Below, in pieces: positions 54,040 to 62,284 of a stretch of 64,000 bases of DNA. The stretch comes from Streptomyces sp. ICC1. GTDB lineage: Bacteria > Actinomycetota > Actinomycetes > Streptomycetales > Streptomycetaceae. The translations under genes were made by a program, and so were the position numbers. The notes beneath the pieces were generated by a model, which saw only the letters and a list, made by a program, of their open reading frames with translations, was not told where the DNA came from and did not search any database. Each line of letters opens with the position of its first letter. Within the stretch, counting starts at the first letter, position 1. The stretch lies in the NCBI RefSeq assembly GCF_003287935.1, contig NZ_CP030287.1, positions 8,817,144 through 8,881,143 on the forward strand, in the 5' to 3' direction.

Positions 54040-54726
54040 ATGAGCGAGACCCAGTCCGAGACCACGACGACCGAGACCACCACGACGAGCGAGACCGGGG
54101 GGCCGCGGCCCGGCCGCACGGTCCACGTCGCGGTCTACGACACCTACGCCGACTGGGAGACGGGCCACACCACCGCGCACCTCACCCAGCGCGGCCACGA
54201 GGTCCGTACGGTCGGCCTCGCCGCCGGGGAGCCCGTCACCACCATGGGCGGCCTGCGCGTCCAGCCCGATCTGGCGCTGTCCGACCTGCGCCCGGAGGAC
54301 TCCTCGCTCCTCATCCTGACCGGCGCCGGTCTGTGGGACACCGGCGACGAGTTGGCCCCCTTCGCGGCGAAGGCGGCCGAGTTCCTGGCGGCCGGCGTAC
54401 CGGTCGCGGCGATCTGCGGAGCCACGGCCGGGCTGGCGCGCGCGGGCGTCCTGGACGGGCGTACGCACACCAGCGCGGCCCCCTTCTACCTCGGCGGCCA
54501 GCCGGGCTACTCGGGCTCCGCCCACTACGTCGAGGCCGATGCGGTCACCGACGGCGACCTGATCACGGCGGGCCCGACGGAGCCGGTGGCGTTCGCCCGC
54601 GAGGTCTTCGCCCGCCTCGGCGTGTACGAGCCGGACGTGCTCGACGCCTGGTACCGGCTGTTCCACGACTCGGACGAGAGCGCGTACCCGGTCCTGATGG
54701 CGGCGGCGGAGTCGGGCGATGCTTGA
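54040..54726 (+). CDS. DJ-1/PfpI-family protein
   Basis: 228 residues from ATG 54040, GGAGG 8 nt upstream. A Thr/Glu-rich leader (SETQSETTTTETTTTSETGG) precedes the glutamine-amidotransferase-like fold: VHVAVYDTYADWETGHTTAH (acidic residue in the nucleophile environment), SLLILTGAGLWDT and VAAICGATAGLARAG, with the nucleophile-elbow Cys in AICGAT. It belongs to the DJ-1/PfpI superfamily (class I GATase-like) of streptomycete regulators of oxidative or electrophile stress. It overlaps the marR gene by 8 nt, and twin operators precede it, so it is probably repressed by that regulator. Confidence 0.85.
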   Translation: MSETQSETTTTETTTTSETGGPRPGRTVHVAVYDTYADWETGHTTAHLTQRGHEVRTVGLAAGEPVTTMGGLRVQPDLALSDLRPEDSSLLILTGAGLWDTGDELAPFAAKAAEFLAAGVPVAAICGATAGLARAGVLDGRTHTSAAPFYLGGQPGYSGSAHYVEADAVTDGDLITAGPTEPVAFAREVFARLGVYEPDVLDAWYRLFHDSDESAYPVLMAAAESGDA

Positions 54727-55294
54727 GCGCGCGGCGTTGCCCGAGCACGCACCGATGCCTGAGCACGCGGCGGGGGCGGACGGGGATCAGGGCCGGGGCG
54801 AGGACGGGCCCGACTCGGCCCGGGTCCGGGTCCGGGTCCGGCAGGACCTGTTGAGCCGGACCGCACTCGGCGTGTTCCGCCTCAACGGCCAGTTCCTCTC
54901 CGTCTCGGAGGAGTTGGCGCGGCCCGCGGGCCTGACCGCCGCCTGGTGGCAGGTGTTGGGAGCCGTGCTCCGCGAACCCCTCCCCGTGGCCGGCATCGCC
55001 CGGTCCATGGGCATCACCCGGCAGAGCGTGCAGCGCATCGCCGACCTGCTGGCCGCCAAGGGCCTCGCCGAGTACGTCCCGAATCCGGCCCACCGCCGCG
55101 CGAAGCTGCTGTGTCCCACCGAGGCCGGCCGCGAAGCCGTCGCGCTGATCGGCCCGGGCCACGCGTCGCTGGCCGACCGCCTCGCGCTGGCCCTGGGCGA
55201 AGACGGCTTCGCCGAGACGGTCCGCGTCCTGGAACGCCTGTCGGCCGCCATGGACACCCTGCGGCCCGACCCGGACGAAGCCGGCTCCGCCTAG
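54719..55294 (+). CDS. MarR-family transcriptional regulator
   Basis: 191 residues from ATG 54719, overlapping the DJ-1 gene. Winged helix: LTAAWWQVLGAVLREPLPVA, recognition helix in GIARSMGITRQSVQRIADLLA, wing in GLAEYVPNPAHRRAKLLCPTEAG. An extra disordered N-terminal 40 residues (rich in Ala, Glu and Arg) is unusual for the family. As last gene of a two-gene operon headed by palindromic operators, it probably autorepresses and de-represses the DJ-1 protein on ligand binding. Complete. Confidence 0.88.
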   Translation: MLERAALPEHAPMPEHAAGADGDQGRGEDGPDSARVRVRVRQDLLSRTALGVFRLNGQFLSVSEELARPAGLTAAWWQVLGAVLREPLPVAGIARSMGITRQSVQRIADLLAAKGLAEYVPNPAHRRAKLLCPTEAGREAVALIGPGHASLADRLALALGEDGFAETVRVLERLSAAMDTLRPDPDEAGSA

Positions 55295-55298
55295 CTGG

Positions 55299-55540
55299 CT
55301 ACTGCTGCGGCCGGAAGGCGGTCTGGGATTCCCGGTACTCCGGGGAATCGGGCCAGGGGTTGGCCACGGCCACCCGGCCCTCCCGAACCGCCAGCCGCGA
55401 GGCCTCGGTGTTGCGGTGCGGGAAGAGGACGACGTCCAGGGGCAGTGGCTCGCCCGTCGCGCGCGACCAGGCCCGGCTCGGCCCCGGGAGGACCCGCCGT
55501 CCCGGGCCCAGCTCCCTCCACGTGGTGAGCGGGCATTCGA
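55299..55540 (-). CDS. Unknown protein, C-terminal fragment
   Basis: Minus strand reads LDVVLFPHRNTEASRLAVRE, GRVAVANPWPDSPEYRESQT and AFRPQQ before a TAG at 55299-55301. The segment looks like folded protein, not a shadow, because third positions are GC-rich and the composition is balanced. I do not recognise it. Its upstream end fades near 55540. Confidence 0.4.
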
Positions 55541-55960
55541 TGCGCGCGGGGGATGGGGATCAGGATCAGGACCATGACGTCGTCGAGGTCCACGGATTCC
55601 GGGGCTGAGTCGGCCGTGCGGGGAGCGTAGGGGCACTCGCCCACGCGGCGAACGCCTCCGGTCACGCCGGGTTCCGCGGCCGGGCGCGGGGGGGGGACAA
55701 GGAGGACGTGGAGGTGGCCGCCGGCCGCCGGGCACAGAGCGAACCGGCCGCGAATCCGAACAAGACCTACAGGTCCGGCGACGAGTGGGACCCGGACGCG
55801 GGAAGCCTGAACCTGTCCGAGCTCACCCTCGACAAATGCCCCGGCACGAGGGCCGGCTCCGCCCCGTGCCCGGCCACGAGAACGAGCTGAGCGGCGAGAC
55901 GCGATGCGGCTGCCGGACAGTCTGCGCTGGAAGATCGCCATGACCACCACGGCTGTCTAT
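55541..55960. other. Unassigned stretch with coding-like scraps
   Basis: Contains a poly-G tract (55690-55699) and a plus-strand tail (DEWDPDAGSLNLSELTLDKC) ending at a TGA. ATG 55904 then begins RLPDSLRWKIAMTTTAV, the kind of start seen in streptomycete membrane histidine kinases, cut at the P7 adapter. No complete gene. Confidence 0.4.
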
Positions 55961-56026
55961 GAGGCAGAAGACGACCCACGGCCTCCAGCCTAGGCCGGTG
56001 CGCTCGGAGTCGTGTATAAGAGGCGG
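55961..56026 (+). other. Complete P7 / index / Read-2 Nextera adapter
   Basis: 55961-55984 aligns over 24 nt to the P7 oligo (GGCAGAAGACG core), 55985-55992 is an 8-nt index, and 55993-56026 aligns over 34 nt to the Read-2 adapter ending GTGTATAAGAGGCGG. Order and spacing are exact. Confidence 0.95.
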
Positions 56027-57198
56027 CCCCCCTGACCGCGTCCGCCCGGTCCGCGCTCTCCGCGGCCACCCTGGTGGCCGGCGCCGCCCACCACCTCGCA
56101 CTCCCCGAAGTCCCGCCCGCCGCCGAACGCGTCCGGCTCGGCAGCCTCGGCCTCGCCGCAGCCCGGATCGCCGGCCACCGCGGCACCGCCGTCGTCTTCG
56201 CCGACGGCGACCCCGGCTTCTTCGGCGTCGTACGCGCCCTGCGCGCCCCGGAACACGGCCTCGAAGTGGAAGTCGTACCCGCCGTGTCCGCCGTCGCCGC
56301 GGCCTTCGCCCGCGCCGGGATGCCCTGGGACGACGCCCAGGTCGTCGTCGCCCACCCCCGCACCCTGCGCCGCGCCGTCAACGTCTGCCGCGCCCACTCC
56401 AAGGTCGCCGTCCTCACCTCGCCCGGCGCCGGCCCCGCCGAACTGGCCCTCCTCCTCGAAGGAGTCCACCGCACCTTCGTCATCTGCGAGGAACTCGGCA
56501 CCGACAAGGAGCAGGTGACGGTCCTCACCTCGGACAAGGCCGCCGACCACAGCTGGCGCGACCCCAACGTGGTGATCGTCATCGGCGGCCAGGCCGCTGC
56601 CGCCGACCCGGCGTGGCTGCTGGGCCAGAGCGCGGCCCAGAGCGCCGGACGCGGCTGGGCCCGCCCGCAGTTCGACGTCGGAGAAGGGGAGTCCGCACAG
56701 CTGCGCGCCGCGCAGCTCGCCCGGCTGGGCCCGCGCACCGGAGACCTCGTCTGGGACATCGGCTCCGGCTCCGGAGCCCTCGCCGTGGACGCCGCCGCCC
56801 TCGGCGCCGCCGTCATCGCCGTCGACGCCGACCCGCGCGCCTGCGAACGCACCACCGCGGCCGCCCGCGCCCGGGGCGTACAGCTCCAGATCATCGCCGG
56901 CCGCGCCCCGCACGTACTGGAGGACCTGCCCGAGCCCGATGTCGTCCGCGTCGGCGGCGGGGGAGCCGAGGTCGTCGCTGCGGTCGTCGACCGCCGCCCC
57001 GAACGCATCGTCAGCCACGCTTCCACGCGCGACGAGGCGGAGGCCATCGGCCGCGCGCTGACCGAGGGCGGGTACGCCGTCGAGTGCGCGCTGCTCCAGT
57101 CCGTGGGCCTGGACACCCGGACCTGGACCGAACAACAGCGCTCCGTGGTGTTCCTCCTCGCCGCCGAACGGCCCGTCAGCCGCCCGGACAGGACCTAA
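56027..57198 (+). CDS. cobL: Precorrin-6Y C5,15-methyltransferase (decarboxylating), first residues missing
   Basis: Fused CbiE-CbiT enzyme, about 388 residues readable. CbiE half: ATLVAGAAHHLALPEVPPAA, VVFADGDPGFFGVVRAL, VEVVPAVSAVAAAFARAGMPWDDA. CbiT half: DVGEGESAQLRAAQLARLGP, VWDIGSGSGALAVDAAAL (SAM-binding), then VRVGGGGAEVV. It methylates C5 and C15 and decarboxylates in the late corrin pathway. Only about the first 15-30 residues are lost to the adapter. cobT follows after a 281-bp leader; the rest of cobT is at 19789-22284. Confidence 0.9.
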
Positions 57199-57232
57199 AC
57201 GGTCCCGGGGCCGCTCCGCCCCGTGCCCGGGG

Positions 57233-57479
57233 TAGGCTGGCCGATCGTCGCACTGCCCCCGACCGACCGGGCATGCGGTACCGGCAGCACACGAGACGTG
57301 GCGTAGTCCACAGAGGACCATGGCGGTTATGGCCGCCCTGGTGGCGAACGGGCAGGACAATACTTACTGGTTGTCGTGCAGTCGTACGTGAGGCGAAACC
57401 TCCGCACGGCAATCCCGCTCGCACGGTCACGTGGGCGCCGGGCGGTCGAAGAGGCAACACCGATGGGCGAGGGGTACGC
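57233..57479 (+). promoter_or_regulatory. Long leader of cobT with candidate -10
   Basis: TAGGCT at 57233-57238 is a plausible -10, the same hexamer as before mqnC. The leader to the cobT start is about 240 nt, carries two short ORFs (57320-57391 and 57463-57483) and several G/C-rich hairpins. I do not see the consensus B12 box of cobalamin riboswitches. Confidence 0.4.
57320..57391 (+). CDS. Possible leader peptide (23 codons)
   Basis: ATG 57320 preceded by GAGGA. It encodes MAVMAALVANGQDNTYWLSC plus SRT, then TGA. Located in the cobT leader. A second mini-ORF, ATG 57463, MGEGYA, ends in a TGA overlapping the cobT ATG. Both could couple or attenuate cobT translation; no homologue recognised. 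Confidence 0.35.
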   Translation: MAVMAALVANGQDNTYWLSCSRT

Positions 57480-58025
57480 ATGACTGACACCGGCCAGGTT
57501 CCGGGCGAGGGTTTCCCGGACAGCACGGGCATGGTGGATCAGCCGGGCGTCCCCGCCCCGGTCCCCGTGTCCCCGCCCGCGACCGGGGGCTACGCCTTCC
57601 AGGACCTCGTGGACGACCAGGCCGAGCCCGAGGACGAGGAACTGCTGCTGATGCCCAGCAGTCAGGGCGCGTGGAGCGACCCCCAGGTCGTCCCGCCGGT
57701 GCCCGCCTTCCCCGAGCCCGCTTTCCCCGAGCCCGCCGCGTACGCGGACGCGCCGTACGCCGAGTACCCGGGGATCCCCGGGTACCAGCAGCCGGTCCCG
57801 GCCGCCGCCCCGCTCTCCTACGAGGGCGCGGGCTACCCGCAGCAGTCCTTCCCGGAGCAGTCCTTCTCCGAGCCCTCCTTCGCGCAGCAGCCCTCCTTCG
57901 CCGACCCCGCCTCCTACAGCGCCGGCGCGCACGAGGCCGGCGGCCGGGACTCCGGCGCCCTCGACCTCGGCGGCCTGGTGGCCCCGCAGGCCCAGGCTCC
58001 GTCGAGCCCCGCCGCCCCGGCCCCG
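57480..58025 (+). CDS. cobT: BluB-CobT fusion protein, 5' portion (3' portion at 19789-22284)
   Basis: ATG 57480 begins TDTGQVPGEGFPDSTGMVDQ, the typical acidic/Pro-rich N-terminal extension of streptomycete CobT, continuing through ELLLMPSSQGAWSDPQVVPP and GGRDSGALDLGGLVAP. No catalytic domain is included. At 58017-58025 the sequence CCGGCCCCG, also found at 19789-19797, marks the break. Both occurrences start on a codon boundary, so splicing them gives an uninterrupted protein of about 1010 residues. Beyond 58025 the frame stays open by chance into an unrelated protein. Confidence 0.85.
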
Positions 58026-60050
58026 GTCACCCGCCTGGAGATCGCCGCCGAGAGCCTGCGCCCCTCGGTGCGGGGCACGGCGTTCGTCATCGACATCAAC
58101 GACGCCGCCACGCAGACCGACCTGTCCCGTCTCTACTTCAGCATGCTCAAGTCCCGTCGCCAGACGGCGCTCAAGGAGGACTCCTCCGACGCCGCGGTGC
58201 CCCGGCACCTGCTCAAGATCCAGCAGAGCCACCTCAACCCCATCCCGTACACGAGGCTCTTCCACGAGCCGAGTCCCGCCACCAAGGCGGCGAAGTACGA
58301 CCAGCTCTCCGCCCTCCGCGACTCCGGGGAACTGCTCCGTACGGACTCGCTCAACACCGTCGCGGGTCTCGACGCCTTCGAGGCGATGGCCCTCCAGAGC
58401 ACGCTGTCGCTGTCGCCCACCGAGGGCACGCGACCCGATGGCGCCGTCGAGTTCGGACTGTCGCGCCATCTGCCCCGGCTGCACACGATGAACCTGCTGT
58501 ACACCACGGACGAGGGCGTCCTCCAACGCACCTTCCACGAGGTGGCCGCGACCTACCTCGCCGAAGACGCGCCCCAGGTGCTGACCGCTCGGCCGGAATC
58601 CTTCTTCGGAGCGCTCACGACGGCGCTCGCCCGGGCCGCCGGGGACACCGCTACCGACGCCCCCGCGCCGCCGGTACCGGGGCGCCGCCCCGACACCCAC
58701 CCCGACATCCGGCGGATGCTCCGTCAGCTTCAAGGGGAGCACCGGTCCACCCCGGCCGCCCGCGCGCTGATCGCACGAGCGGCAGAGCACGGCCTGACGG
58801 TGGAGGACCTGTCCACCCGCCTCTTCACCGGCCGCGTCCACCCGATGGCCCACACCCTCGACCACTACATCGACCCGCCCCTGACCCCCGGATCGAGCCG
58901 GTCGACCACGGGCACCTTCGCGCTCGACGGCGCCGCGACCTTCCTGTTGAACCTGTACGCGGATGAACTCGCACGCCCCCTGGAGGTCACCGGACCCGAC
59001 GGGACGACCGCGCGCTTCGGGCCCTCCACGTCCACCGCGACGCCGCTCCACGTCCGCTGGCAGGCCCGCACGGGCTGGGTCGCGGTGGCCGGCGCGGGGA
59101 CGGTCTCCACGGACGACGGGGCTCCGGGCCCGTCGACGAAGTCCGGTACGAGGGACGGGGGATCAGCCGGCCCGAAGCCCGGTTCGCGCGGGCAGGACCG
59201 TACGGACCGCCGTGGTGGAGGCACGCGTACGGCAGCAGCTCCCGACGCGGGCCCGGACTCCACGCGGCCCGCCGCCGGCACGCCGGGCGGGCGCCGGCGG
59301 GGCGAGTTCGTCACCCGGGCCGTCGCCGCGCGGGAACTGCGCGCCTTCCACGGAGCGAGGACCGCCGCGGTCCACACCGAGCGCTTCGACCCGAAACTCC
59401 GCCAGTTGAACCCCCGCCCCGGTCACCTCGACGGGTCCGTCACCCTCATCCGCACCAACGTACGGCGTGAGCAGCTCGCCGACGGCCGCACGGTCCGCCA
59501 CTTCTTCATCACGCTCCCCTTCAAACTCGCCGACGGTCTCACCACCACCGACCTCACCCGGCACCAGGAGCAGGCCCAGAAGATCCTCGACACGCACACC
59601 AACTCCGGCTACCGCCTGCCCGAAAGCGGCGACCAACTCCGTATCACCGCCGAATTCATCCACGCCCCGGACCACGGCGAAGCCGTCACCCTCACCGCGA
59701 ATCCGAACCCCGGCCGAGCCGACCAACTCCACTGGGACACCCACCACAGCGACGCCACCCTCACCCACGAACTCCTCCACTACCTCGGCCTCGCCGACGA
59801 ATACGCCGACACCCAGGAGACCGACCCCCACCTCTTCCGCCGCAACGACCGGGCCAGTGCCGTCCGCACCGAAGGCCTCATGGCGAGCACCCTCCAGCAG
59901 AACCTCCGCCACCTCCCCCACGACTACCTCGCCACCATCGAACGCGTCAGCAACAACGCGGTCATCCCCCTCCACACCACGACCACCGCAACCACCACCA
60001 CCGCCACCACGGCCACCGCCGCTGTCACCGCCGAGGCCAAGGCCGCCCCC
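58026..60050 (+). CDS. Zincin-type protease (polymorphic toxin-like), internal fragment
   Basis: About 675 residues in the same frame as the cobT head but unrelated to it. The N-terminal half (FVIDINDAATQTDLSRLYFS, then LHTMNLLYTTDEGVLQRTFH) is unrecognised. A Gly/Arg/Thr-rich linker around residues 370-450 is followed by a domain with FFITLPFKLADGLTTTDLTR and the zinc signature LTHELLHYLGLADEYAD (HExxHxxGLxDE). It ends in a Thr-rich run. Similar HELLHYLGLxDEY domains occur at the C-termini of large actinobacterial secreted or toxin proteins (family knowledge). Both natural ends are missing. Confidence 0.55.
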
Positions 60051-60914
60051 ACCTCCCTCGCCGAGAACATCGACGGCGCCCCCGAGGACGACGACCTCAA
60101 CTACCCCCTCCTCGGCCTGCTCCTCCTCCAGCGCCACGGCAAGCGGTTCACCACCGCCGACGTCGGCCGGCTCTGGCTCGACGAGCTCCCGGCCGGCCGC
60201 ACCTTCACCGCCGAGCGCGTCGCGTACCGCAACCTGCTCCAGGGGCTGGAGCCGCCGCTCACCGCCACGCACCACAATCCCTTCCGCGAGTGGATCGGCG
60301 CGCTCATCCGCGCCGACGTCCACGGCTGGACCAACCCGGGCGACCCGGCCGCCGCCGCGGCCCAGGCCCACCGGGACGCCGCCCTCACCCACACCGGGAA
60401 CGGCGTCTACGCGGCCCTGTTCACCGCCGCCGCCACCGCCGCCGCGGCCACCGGCCGGGCCGACGTGCACGGCGCGCTGCGGGCCGGGCTGGCCGTCGTA
60501 CCGCCCCGCTCGCGCCTGGCCGAGGCCGTCCGCTTCGCGATCGGGACGGCCGCGGCCGCGGCCGCGCGGGGCACCGGCTTCGATACGGTCGTGGACCTGC
60601 TGCACGCCCGCTACGGCCACTACCACTGGGTCCACGCCGTCCCCAACACCGCCCTGACCGCCGCCGCCCTCACCCACGCCGACGGCGACTTCACCCACTC
60701 CATCTGCCGCGCCGTGTCCGGTGGTTGGGACACCGATTCCAACGGCGCCACCGCCGGCGCCCTCGCCGGACTCCTGGCCGGGGCGCCCGAGGACATCCCG
60801 CACCGGTGGACCGCCCCGCTGAAGAACCGCCTCGCCACCAGCGTCGCCGGCTTCGACGGCATCGGCTTCGACACCCTCGCCCACCTCACCGCACAGGAGG
60901 CAGCACGCTCATGA
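60050..60914 (+). CDS. ADP-ribosylglycohydrolase-family protein 3, N-terminus missing
   Basis: About 288 residues: NIDGAPEDDDLNYPLLGLLL, FTTADVGRLWLDELPAGRTF, THTGNGVYAALFTAAATAAA, VDLLHARYGHYHWVHAVPNT, ADGDFTHSICRAVSGGWDTDSNGATAGALAGL (the DTDSNG metal motif). This is a DraG-like ADP-ribosylglycohydrolase lacking the first LLGLALGDALG segment, which would lie before the junction at about 60050. Its stop overlaps the next gene (ATGA). In the native order it probably followed ADPRG2, whose 3' end is lost at 24766. Confidence 0.85.
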
Positions 60915-61853
60915 CGGCCATCGCCGTGCTCGGCAGTACCAACATGGACCTCGTCGCCTACGTCCCCAAGGCCCCCCGCCTCGGGGAGACCGTCACCGGC
61001 CGCGCCTTCCGCACGGTCCCCGGCGGCAAGGGCGCCAACCAGGCCGTCGCCGCCGCCCGCGCGGGCGCGGAGGTGGTGATGATCGGCGCGGTCGGGGCCG
61101 ACGAGTTCGGTGTACGGCTGCGCTCCGCGCTCGCGGCGGCCGGGGTGGAGACCTCGGCCCTGCGCACCGTCGAGGGCGCCAGCGGCACCGCGCACATCAC
61201 CGTGGACGACGAGGGCGGCAACAGCATCATCGTCATCCCCGGCGCCAACGCCCGCGTCACCGGCCTGGAGGCGGGCGACGCCGCCCGCATCGGCGCCGCC
61301 GGCTCCCTCCTCCTCCAGCTCGAACTGCCCCTGGAGGCCGTGCTGGCCGGCGCGCTGGCCGCCCGCGCCCACGGCGTCCGCACGATCCTCACCCCGGCCC
61401 CGGCCCCGGGGGCACCTCCCAGCGGTAGCTGGGGGAACCTGCCGGCCGAACTCCTGGCCGCGACCGACCTGTTGGTCCCCAACGAGCACGAGGCGGCCGC
61501 CCTCACCGGGCTCACGGACCCGCGCCGGGCCGCCGAGGCCCTGCTGGACCTGGTGCCGCAGGTGGTCGTCACCCTCGGTGCGGCCGGATCCCTGTACGCC
61601 GCACGCGGCGGCGAGCCGCTGACGGTCGCGGCCCCGCGCGTGCGGGCCGTGGACACCACCGCCGCCGGGGACACCTTCGTCGGCGCGCTCGCCGTGGCAC
61701 TGGGCGAGGGCCGGCCCGTACCGGAAGCCCTGCGCTGGGCTTCGGCGGCCGCCGCACTGTCCGTCCAACGCCCCGGCGCGCAGGACTCGATGCCCACCCG
61801 CGCGCAGACCGACGCCGCCTTCGGGGAGCCCGCCGGCCCCGCCGGCCCCGCCG
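60911..61853 (+). CDS. PfkB-family carbohydrate kinase (ribokinase-like), last residues cut
   Basis: ATG 60911 overlaps the ADP-ribosylglycohydrolase stop. About 314 residues: IAVLGSTNMDLVAYVPKAPR, TVPGGKGANQAVAAARAGAE (PfkB signature 1), NEHEAAALTGL and VRAVDTTAAGDTFVGALAVAL (signature 2 with catalytic Asp). Ribokinase is the nearest family: releasing ADP-ribose or ribose and phosphorylating it would link it to the adjacent hydrolases (inference). A Pro/Gly/Ser insert APGAPPSGSWGN comes from a palindromic element at 61418-61433. The adapter begins near the natural end. Confidence 0.9.
61418..61433. repeat. Palindromic element inside the kinase gene
   Basis: CCCAGC-GGTA-GCTGGG with G/C-rich flanks; a hairpin widely scattered in Streptomyces genomes, here adding about 10 in-frame residues to a PfkB kinase loop. 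Confidence 0.6.
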
Positions 61854-61923
61854 CTGTCCCCTATACACATCTGACGCTGCCGACGAGCTACCCCGTGTAG
61901 ACCTCGGCGGCCGCCGTACCATT
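61854..61923 (+). other. Complete Nextera i5/P5 adapter
   Basis: 61854-61886 mosaic end and Read-1 site, 61887-61894 index GCTACCCC, 61895-61923 the i5/P5 segment ending GCCGTACCATT. Differences from the reference in these parts are all T to C. Confidence 0.97.
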
Positions 61924-62009
61924 CACAAAAACAACACACCCTCACACCCACAGTGCCAACAGCCCGATGCTTATTGTTCATACTCGTCTACGTCCGCTAC
62001 ACCTAGTCA
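61924..62009. other. Run-off noise after the P5 oligo
   Basis: Immediately after the last base of the P5 oligo comes an A/C-rich, low-GC string (CACAAAAACAACACACC...) unlike anything else in the window, ending where high-GC sequence resumes. It fits sequencing past the end of a short insert. Confidence 0.75.
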
Positions 62010-62282
62010 GTGCCGCTGGCCTCGATCGGCACGGGCCTGCTCGCGCTGGCCGCCCTGCTCTGGGCCCAGCTGCGCAACTACCGCCGGACCAACCGGGTCT
62101 TCAACCACGGGCTGGTCGCGGCGACCGCCGCCTCGCCGGTGGTGCTGCTGTGGCTGGTCGCCGGGCACACGGTCGCCCGGGCGGGGCTCCGCGAGGCGCG
62201 CGCGGGGGGGCCGGTGATGACGGCCGGACGAGCGGGGCGGCGCGGGGCGGCGGGGCGGCGGCGCCACGCGTCGTGCTGGTGA
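62010..62282 (+). CDS. Membrane protein fragment
   Basis: Plus strand reads LASIGTGLLALAALLWAQLR, NYRRTNRVFNHGLVAATAAS and VVLLWLVAGHTVARAGLREA, two membrane helices joined by the basic loop RNYRRTNRVFNHG. This pattern occurs in streptomycete membrane or secreted proteins with a C-terminal extracellular domain. The start lies in the noise and the rest is missing, since hmgA ends at 62285 on the other strand. Residues after about 62200 are probably meaningless. Confidence 0.5.
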   Translation: MPLASIGTGLLALAALLWAQLRNYRRTNRVFNHGLVAATAASPVVLLWLVAGHTVARAGLREARAGGPVMTAGRAGRRGAAGRRRHASCW

Positions 62283-62284
62283 TA

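Noticed and set aside
57201..57480. Cobalamin riboswitch before cobT
   Set aside because: Long leader is present, but no recognisable B12 box or characteristic core was found.
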